Assembly: GCA_046155615.1 (NCBI GenBank)
Contig: JBJXFP010000154.1
Span: 1 to 64,000 of the forward strand
DNA length: 64,000 nucleotides
Source: JANNVZ01 sp046155615
Lineage (GTDB): Bacteria; Bacteroidota; Bacteroidia; Flavobacteriales_D; Sanyastnellaceae
Direction: 5' to 3'
In this document: positions 58,791 through 64,000 of the stretch, in pieces
Layout: each line of letters begins with the position of its first letter
Position numbering within the stretch: the first letter of the stretch is position 1
Notes under the pieces: generated by a model
Database searches by the model: none
Told to the model about the DNA's origin: nothing
The model's input: only the letters and a program-made list of their open reading frames with translations
Translations under genes and position numbers: made by a program

Positions 58791-59447
58791 ATGAAGTTTA
58801 TTGCACTTGCTTGGTTATGCCTGTTTGTAAGCTCTGAAGCCGCTTCTCAAAACTTTACTTTTTCACCTGCTGATAGCTACTCAGCTACGCTGCAGATGCA
58901 AGTCTATGGCGACCATCAGATTGATATTGCACACGATGCACCGGACACGGCATACATATCGTGGCGGGTGATGGAACAGGAATATCCCGCAGGCTGGGAT
59001 GTACAACTGTGTGATTGGCAGCACTGCTATACCTATGTTCCAGACAATGGCGATATGCTTGGTGTACCAACTGGCAGCAATGGTTATGTGCGACTCCTTG
59101 TAAATCCATTCGACATTCCGGGCAGTGGCCACTTCATGCTGTGGATATTCCCAACGGACAGCATGGAGCAATTCATGGAGATTCATTTTTACTTCAATAC
59201 CATAGTTACCGATATAGCGGAATCACTGCATCCCAAGCCGCAATGCCGATATGATGTTGGACAGCAAATGATTCAATTTATGAATCAACCCAGGGGAATT
59301 GCAAGCATTTATTGCATCAGTGGAAGACGACTGAAGCAGTATGTGCTAAGTGGAGGCAACGAGTCATTTGAAGCTGCGGATTTGTCATCCGGCATTTACC
59401 TCATCGTTTTCGAGAACAGACTTACCACAACGGTAATAGTTCCATAA
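58791..59447 (+). CDS. Small secreted protein, probable T9SS cargo remnant
   Basis: A 218-residue protein with a signal peptide (IALAWLCLFVSSEAASQ) and a beta-rich mature part: a central YISWRVMEQEYPAGWDVQLC and GHFMLWIFPTDSMEQFMEIH. The C-terminal 50 residues (GIASIYCISGRRLKQYVL, SSGIYLIVFENRLTTTVIV) look like a type A T9SS sorting domain, ending in strands similar to those of the gingipain-like protein next door. There is no known catalytic motif. The start at 58791 is chosen because it begins the signal peptide; an earlier in-frame ATG at 58758 would add 11 residues. It lies 62 bases upstream of the peptidase gene on the same strand. Confidence 0.7.
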   Translation: MKFIALAWLCLFVSSEAASQNFTFSPADSYSATLQMQVYGDHQIDIAHDAPDTAYISWRVMEQEYPAGWDVQLCDWQHCYTYVPDNGDMLGVPTGSNGYVRLLVNPFDIPGSGHFMLWIFPTDSMEQFMEIHFYFNTIVTDIAESLHPKPQCRYDVGQQMIQFMNQPRGIASIYCISGRRLKQYVLSGGNESFEAADLSSGIYLIVFENRLTTTVIVP

Positions 59448-59509
59448 CCCGCAACAGTCAGCATTTTATTTCTTTTGAAACCAACCATAATCATCCAAAA
59501 CAACAACGA

Positions 59510-62500
59510 ATGAAAATTTTTTACAACCTGATGACGGCCTCATTGATGCTATGCAGCGCAGCAAGCCAGGCTCAAACCAACATTAGCTTAGTGGGGCAAG
59601 ATGGAGGCACCATTCATCTGCAATGCACCACCGGTAGTTTTCATACTGCCAATGTGGGAGAAGGCGTAGTGATCACTATCGAGAATGGAACATCCATGCT
59701 GCGAAGCGGATTCCCCGATGTGCCAAAGCTCACTGAAGCCATCATAGTAGATGACCACCACCAGATGGAAGTGGAAATTGTTTCTGCTGACTACACTGAA
59801 TATACAGATGTGCAAATGGTACCATCCAAAGGCAACTTGCTTCGCACTGTGGATCCTGCTACGTTGGCTTACAACTATGGCGAAGCATACAGTACCGATG
59901 CATTTTACCCCGGTCAACTTGCTTCGCTCGATGAGGCATACGTGCAAGGACAATTTCGCGCACAGAGTATTCACTTCTACCCGATACAATACAACGCACT
60001 TACAAAGGTGCTGCGTGTTTACAATCACATTGATGTGAAGGTGAATACAACAGAAAATCCTGGAATCAATACGCTGCCAGCCAGTGTGCCACAGCATACC
60101 AATGCCACCATGCATGATGTGTATGCCTCACGATTCATCAACTACACAGCCAATGCAGAACGCTACGAAGCCATCAGCGAAATAGGTGATATGCTTGTGA
60201 TCTATGATGAGGAGTACATTGAAGAATTGCAACCATGGATACAATGGAAAAAAGAAAAAGGAATACAGGTGCATCTGATGGATGTAGCCACCATCAACAC
60301 GGTAGCAGCCATCAATAATTATGTGGAAGACTTCTACAACGAGAATGGCCTTACGTACTTGATGCTTGTGGGTGATGAAGACCAGGTGCCGAGCCTGCTG
60401 GTGAACAACAGCGGAGGTCAGGGCTATTGTGATCCTTGTTTTGGATACATCAGCGGAAACGACAGTTATGCTGAAGTTTTTGTTGGGCGTTTTCTAGTGC
60501 ATACTGACAGTGAGTTGCCTGCTGTAATAAACAAAGTGCTTGAATACGAAATGGATCCGGACGTGTCCAAAGATTGGTTCAGCATAGCCATGGGTATCGG
60601 TAGCAATGAAGGCGAAGGATTTGGTGATGATGGCCAGGCCGACTGGCAACATCAGAACGGAATGAAAGAAGAATTGCTCGACTACACCTACACCGAAGTG
60701 TATGAGCGATATGATGGCAACCACACCAGTGCATCGCCCACAGGTGGCAGCACAGCAGATGGCAGTGGTGATCCATCCAACACTACACTTACCGCAGTGA
60801 TAGATGAGGGTTGTTCGCTGATAAACTACACTGGCCATGGCGCACACAACTTGATAGTGACAGGCAGCTACACCAATACACAGATCAATCAATTGGATAA
60901 TCATGGCTACTATCCATTTTTTATAATAGTGGGCTGCTGTGTTGGCGACTTCGATGATGATGACGCAAGTGGCGACACATTTGGCGAAGCCTGGCTAAAG
61001 TGTCCAAGTGCCAACTATGATGCACCAACTGGTGGCATCGGTGGTTCATTCAGTTCAGTCTATCAATCGTGGGCGCCACCTATGGAAGGGCAAGATGAAA
61101 TGAACAAAGTGATATGCGCCACCTCGCAGGCAGGTAACACGCGCCACACACTGGGTAGCATTCACTACCACGGCTGCCACGGCATGAATGACGAATATGA
61201 TGATGAAGGCGATGAGATGACAGACACATGGATATTGATGGGCGACCCAACAGTGCAATTGCGCACCGCATTTCCTGATGCCATCATTGCCACGCATGTT
61301 TCTTCTGCTTTTCTCGGTGTGAACCAAATGACCGTGAATTGTGATACGGAAGAAGCCATGGTTGCTCTCACCTTCGATGGAGAAATAATCGCTACAGGAA
61401 TAGTAGATGGCGGCATGGTGAATCTCACATTCGCTGCACAAACAGTACCCGGTGAAATTTTGGTCACCATTACTTCATTCAACACTATACCATATCAAGG
61501 CACTGTGCAATTGGTGCCTGCCAACGGTCCTTATGTATTGAATGAAAGTGTGTTGGTGGATGATGCCTCAGGAAATAATAACAGCGAAGTAGATTACAAC
61601 GAATCCATTTTGCTTGACATCACTGCAGGCAACATCGGAATAGAAACTGCCTTTGGTGTAACAGGTGTGCTTACATGCGGAAACAGCGCAGTGGTTATTG
61701 CAGATGATGAGGAAGACTTTGGCAACATTGGAGCTGATGGCAACGTGTCTGTTGAAGATGCATTCGCATTCTACATCAACGGATTCATAGCAGACCAAAC
61801 CGTTGTGCTTTTCACCATCACTTACACTGATGTGAATGGTAATACCTGGACAAGCACATTTACCGTTACTGTAAATGCACCAAACATTGTGTGTACAGAC
61901 AGCGCTTTGATAACTGATGCCGATGGCAATAACAATGGAAGGCTTGACAGCGGTGAAACAGCCGACATCACATTTACTGTAACCAACAGCGGCCATGCAC
62001 CTACAGCTATTGTGCTCACAGCCGTGCTTGATGAAAATTCAACCTATGTCACTTGTCCACAACCTGTGATAGACCTTGGAGTGGTAGCAGCAGGTGAAAC
62101 TGTGGAAGCCACCTTCACCGTGGTGGTGGCATCCGGAACACCTGCCAGCGAAGATGTGCTATTTCACTTCACTACCTCAAGCGACTTCTATGGCAGCGAT
62201 TGTGAGATTGCCAAAACCATGAACCAAGTGGTAGAAGATTGGGAAAGCGGTACAACTACTACCTTCAATTGGACTTATGAAGACGATGCAGATTGGTTCA
62301 GCACCTCACTGCTCCCATACGAAGGTGACTATTGCATGCAGAGTGGCAACATAACTGAAGGCGAAACAACCACACTCAAAATAACCATACAAGTAATAGA
62401 AGCAGGTCAGATTGGATTTTCATACCGGGTAAGCAGCGAAGCGAGTTACGACTTTTTACAATTCAGAATTGGCAACACCACCATGGGCGAATGGAGTGGC

Positions 62501-62920
62501 GATGTTCCATGGTCTGAGGCAAGCTATACCATAGGCACTGGCACCAAAGTGCTACGCTGGAGATATGACAAAGACCCTTGGGTAAGTTCAGGCAGCGATG
62601 CAGCGTGGGTTGACAACATCATATTCCCACCTATGGCGCCAGTGAGTGTAGAGGAAATATTGCCTGGTGAAGTGGATATGGACATCTATCCTAACCCTGC
62701 ACAGGACGTGGCCACAATAGAATACTGGAACAACCATGCAGGCATGGTTGAAGTAAGTGTGACAGATATAACCGGTGCAGTGGTGATGAAGAATGGAGTG
62801 AATGCATCAAGTGGAGAGCAACGCATGACAATTGAAACCGGGCAATGGGCTGCAGGAGTTTATTTGGTTAATGTAAAAACCAACACTGGCAACAGCACAT
62901 TGAAGTTGATAGTGGAGTAA
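59510..62920 (+). CDS. Gingipain-like C25 cysteine peptidase, T9SS-secreted
   Basis: A surface or secreted cysteine endopeptidase of family C25. The 1136-residue preproprotein has a signal peptide (about residues 1-20), a propeptide to about residue 215, and then the peptidase domain. The catalytic His is in LINYTGHGAH (near residue 442) and the Cys in IVGCCVGDF (near residue 478), with GYISGNDSYAEVFVGRF between propeptide and active site. After the peptidase come beta-sandwich domains, including two CARDB-like repeats (DADGNNNGRLDSGETADITF), and the C-terminal 80 residues form a type A T9SS sorting domain (DIYPNPAQDVATIEY). It has a strong terminator. The Arg or Lys preference of gingipains cannot be read. 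Confidence 0.93.
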   Translation: MKIFYNLMTASLMLCSAASQAQTNISLVGQDGGTIHLQCTTGSFHTANVGEGVVITIENGTSMLRSGFPDVPKLTEAIIVDDHHQMEVEIVSADYTEYTDVQMVPSKGNLLRTVDPATLAYNYGEAYSTDAFYPGQLASLDEAYVQGQFRAQSIHFYPIQYNALTKVLRVYNHIDVKVNTTENPGINTLPASVPQHTNATMHDVYASRFINYTANAERYEAISEIGDMLVIYDEEYIEELQPWIQWKKEKGIQVHLMDVATINTVAAINNYVEDFYNENGLTYLMLVGDEDQVPSLLVNNSGGQGYCDPCFGYISGNDSYAEVFVGRFLVHTDSELPAVINKVLEYEMDPDVSKDWFSIAMGIGSNEGEGFGDDGQADWQHQNGMKEELLDYTYTEVYERYDGNHTSASPTGGSTADGSGDPSNTTLTAVIDEGCSLINYTGHGAHNLIVTGSYTNTQINQLDNHGYYPFFIIVGCCVGDFDDDDASGDTFGEAWLKCPSANYDAPTGGIGGSFSSVYQSWAPPMEGQDEMNKVICATSQAGNTRHTLGSIHYHGCHGMNDEYDDEGDEMTDTWILMGDPTVQLRTAFPDAIIATHVSSAFLGVNQMTVNCDTEEAMVALTFDGEIIATGIVDGGMVNLTFAAQTVPGEILVTITSFNTIPYQGTVQLVPANGPYVLNESVLVDDASGNNNSEVDYNESILLDITAGNIGIETAFGVTGVLTCGNSAVVIADDEEDFGNIGADGNVSVEDAFAFYINGFIADQTVVLFTITYTDVNGNTWTSTFTVTVNAPNIVCTDSALITDADGNNNGRLDSGETADITFTVTNSGHAPTAIVLTAVLDENSTYVTCPQPVIDLGVVAAGETVEATFTVVVASGTPASEDVLFHFTTSSDFYGSDCEIAKTMNQVVEDWESGTTTTFNWTYEDDADWFSTSLLPYEGDYCMQSGNITEGETTTLKITIQVIEAGQIGFSYRVSSEASYDFLQFRIGNTTMGEWSGDVPWSEASYTIGTGTKVLRWRYDKDPWVSSGSDAAWVDNIIFPPMAPVSVEEILPGEVDMDIYPNPAQDVATIEYWNNHAGMVEVSVTDITGAVVMKNGVNASSGEQRMTIETGQWAAGVYLVNVKTNTGNSTLKLIVE

Positions 62921-62939
62921 GCCAATTCGAATTGAATAG

Positions 62940-62973
62940 AAAAGGGGAGTGAATTATTTGCTCCCCTTTTTTT
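62940..62973 (+). terminator. Terminator of the gingipain-like gene
   Basis: A perfect 10-bp stem, AAAAGGGGAG (62940-62949) and CTCCCCTTTT (62961-62970), is followed by a run of T. With TTTTCT on the minus strand, it could also serve the convergent LEA-like gene 20 bases away. Confidence 0.9.
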
Positions 62974-62993
62974 ATGTCCGAATTGTGCCAATG

Positions 62994-63479
62994 CTAAAAA
63001 CCAAGATCTTCTTTGGTGAGAGTCTCCTTGAATGCAACAGGAAAACTCTTGGACACACCTAACGCTTTTCCTTTCACATAGCCTGTGCCTTCGAGCACGT
63101 ATTCCGATTTGAAAAGCAATATGATGGCATTACCCATAATGGCCTTCAGTTGCTCTGGGTCTGCTTTTATGGTAAACGTTTGAGTGGATGTGGTCTTCTT
63201 TGGTATCACTACATCATCCAGCAGTTCGGCACTGCCAAGTGGTTTGCCTTCGAACATGAAATCTATGTGGCAGTCTTTCAAAGTCACCTTGTACCAATTC
63301 GGATTAGTAATGGAGATTTGTACATCGCCTGTCACAGCATCCATGCTGAATTCGCTGATGTTCACATCAAGCACTTCTTTCACCTCCACATCTTTGTAGA
63401 TGGTGCATGATGAAATGAAAAAAAGAAAAACGACCAACACCATGAGCGATGATCGTTTGATGTTGGATTGAAAATTCAT
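62994..63479 (-). CDS. LEA type 2 family (WHy-domain) lipoprotein
   Basis: A 161-residue lipoprotein with signal peptide and lipobox (VVFLFFISSCTIYK, about residue 25). The mature part is a LEA14-type beta sandwich: VEVKEVLDVNISEFSMDAVTGDVQISITNPNWYKVTLKDC, shown here in parts as VLDVNISEF and QISITNPNWYKVTLKD, then a PKKTTSTQTFTIKA segment. LEA_2 domains are seen in desiccation and stress proteins and in outer-membrane-facing lipoproteins; no reaction is known. It follows the M20 dipeptidase gene on the same strand after 43 bases and shares a terminator with the gingipain-like gene. The start ATG is natural. Confidence 0.85.
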   Translation of the reverse strand: MNFQSNIKRSSLMVLVVFLFFISSCTIYKDVEVKEVLDVNISEFSMDAVTGDVQISITNPNWYKVTLKDCHIDFMFEGKPLGSAELLDDVVIPKKTTSTQTFTIKADPEQLKAIMGNAIILLFKSEYVLEGTGYVKGKALGVSKSFPVAFKETLTKEDLGF

Positions 63480-63522
63480 AATGAAATATTTCTTTCAGGT
63501 GAAAGAAAAATCAGGCCAGATT

Positions 63523-64000
63523 TTACTGTGCGTAGTAATGATGGAAATAAGGAATAGTCTCAATGCCCTTGAAGTAATTGAAAATTCCATAGTGCTCATT
63601 GGGCGAGTGCAGCGCATCGCTATCAAGTCCGAAGCCCATCAATACTGTTTTCACACCAAGTTCTTTTTCGAACAATGCCACGATGGGAATAGAACCGCCA
63701 CCGCGTGTAGGAATTGGTTCTTTGCCGTATGTGGTAAGCATGGCCTGACTCGCGGCTTTGTATGCTTTGCTGTCAGTTGGTGTTACCACAGGTTCGCCAC
63801 CATGGTGTGGACGCACTTCCACCTTTACACTTTTCGGTGCAATGCTTTCAAAGTGTTTTTTGAATAGTTCTGTTATTTTATCTGATGACTGATTGGGCAC
63901 CAGACGCATCGAAATTTTTGCAAAGGCCTTTGAAGGCAAAACGGTTTTAGCACCTTCGCCAATGTAGCCGCCCCAAATACCATTCAACTCAAGAGTAGGG
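63523..64000 (-). CDS. M20-family dipeptidase, C-terminal part (cut by window edge)
   Basis: The C-terminal 159 residues of a zinc-dependent dipeptidase. The frame continues past the right edge with no start: the residues before the first in-frame TTG still read PTLELNGIWGGY, as in family members. The visible part has the dimerisation domain end and the second half of the catalytic domain: GEGAKTVLPSKAFAKISMRL, EVRPHHGGEPVVTP, RGGGSIPIVALFEKELG and LHSPNEHYG, where the late Glu/His ligands lie. It is likely a carnosinase- or CNDP-like enzyme acting on dipeptides in the cytoplasm. The stop is at 63523. It precedes the LEA-like lipoprotein gene. Confidence 0.93.
   Translation of the reverse strand, partial: PTLELNGIWGGYIGEGAKTVLPSKAFAKISMRLVPNQSSDKITELFKKHFESIAPKSVKVEVRPHHGGEPVVTPTDSKAYKAASQAMLTTYGKEPIPTRGGGSIPIVALFEKELGVKTVLMGFGLDSDALHSPNEHYGIFNYFKGIETIPYFHHYYAQ

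Noticed and set aside
1..64000. tRNA, rRNA, CRISPR, transposase or phage genes
   Set aside because: None was recognised by reading: no cloverleaf, no direct-repeat/spacer array and no integrase or transposase motif. A tRNAscan-SE or CRISPR finder run could still reveal a missed one.

Overview
The window is chromosomal DNA from a member of the Bacteroidota. The evidence is a PorP/SprF-family type IX secretion (T9SS) protein, a giant PKD protein ending in a gliding-motility (CHU_C-type) domain, several proteins with type A T9SS C-termini, the CBS / NAD kinase / DUF6089 / UppS / BamA / OmpH / OmpH gene order, a LytS/LytTR regulator pair with a two-component-regulator propeller, a Bacteroidota-type LptD, and promoter boxes of the TANNTTTG type with little Shine-Dalgarno signal. 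A Chitinophagales/Sphingobacteriales/Saprospirales-like lineage is plausible, but I cannot place it more finely. No rRNA, tRNA, CRISPR array, prophage, transposase or plasmid gene was recognised. Most of the window is ordinary, densely packed core genome; the unusual material is in the intergenic repeats and in one block of probable RNA elements.

Layout. 1-5100: an exported superoxide dismutase (cut by the left edge), an AsmA-like protein, a 42-bp tandem repeat array, a small unknown protein and a GNAT acetyltransferase. 5150-13060: an Omp28-like T9SS cargo, PcrA/UvrD helicase, geranylgeranylglyceryl phosphate synthase, 3-hydroxyanthranilate dioxygenase, a DUF2795 protein, cob(I)alamin adenosyltransferase, dCMP deaminase and tatA. 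13070-23340: a Tat-exported aminotransferase overlapping a small secreted protein, murB, and the PorP/SprF + 2019-residue PKD adhesin pair. 23480-29655: a tight polyprenyl synthase / MORN lipoprotein / P460-like cytochrome operon, a beta-mannosidase and a Wzi/RemB-like outer-membrane protein. 29656-30311: no protein gene, but a tandemly duplicated 127-bp structured element and several strong hairpin terminators.

30312-43000: pckA, a fasciclin lipoprotein, atpC-atpD, and the outer-membrane biogenesis cluster (two OmpH/Skp chaperones, BamA, UppS, DUF6089, NAD kinase, CBS protein), all but the fasciclin gene on the minus strand. 43230-46190: di-heme cytochrome c peroxidase between small lipoproteins and a barrel protein, including an extremely Asp-rich lipoprotein. 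46240-52800: two signalling pairs (LytS-like kinase with LytTR regulator; PhoR-like kinase with PhoB-like regulator) around an MBL-fold hydrolase. 52900-64000: an SDR, lptD back to back with a cell-wall amidase, an MCE transport protein, a small secreted protein, a gingipain-like T9SS peptidase, a LEA-like lipoprotein and an M20 dipeptidase cut by the right edge.

The common thread is envelope building: lipid carrier synthesis (UppS, polyprenyl synthase), peptidoglycan (MurB, amidase), outer-membrane protein and LPS assembly (BamA, Skp, LptD), lipid trafficking (MCE, AsmA) and surface delivery of T9SS cargo. No defence system or mobile island was seen. The best candidates for something undescribed are the duplicated RNA-like element at 29714-30208, the 42-bp repeat array at 3659-3902 that stays open as a 14-residue peptide repeat, and the way a repeat element appears to supply the signal peptide of the large sensor kinase near 49200-49350.
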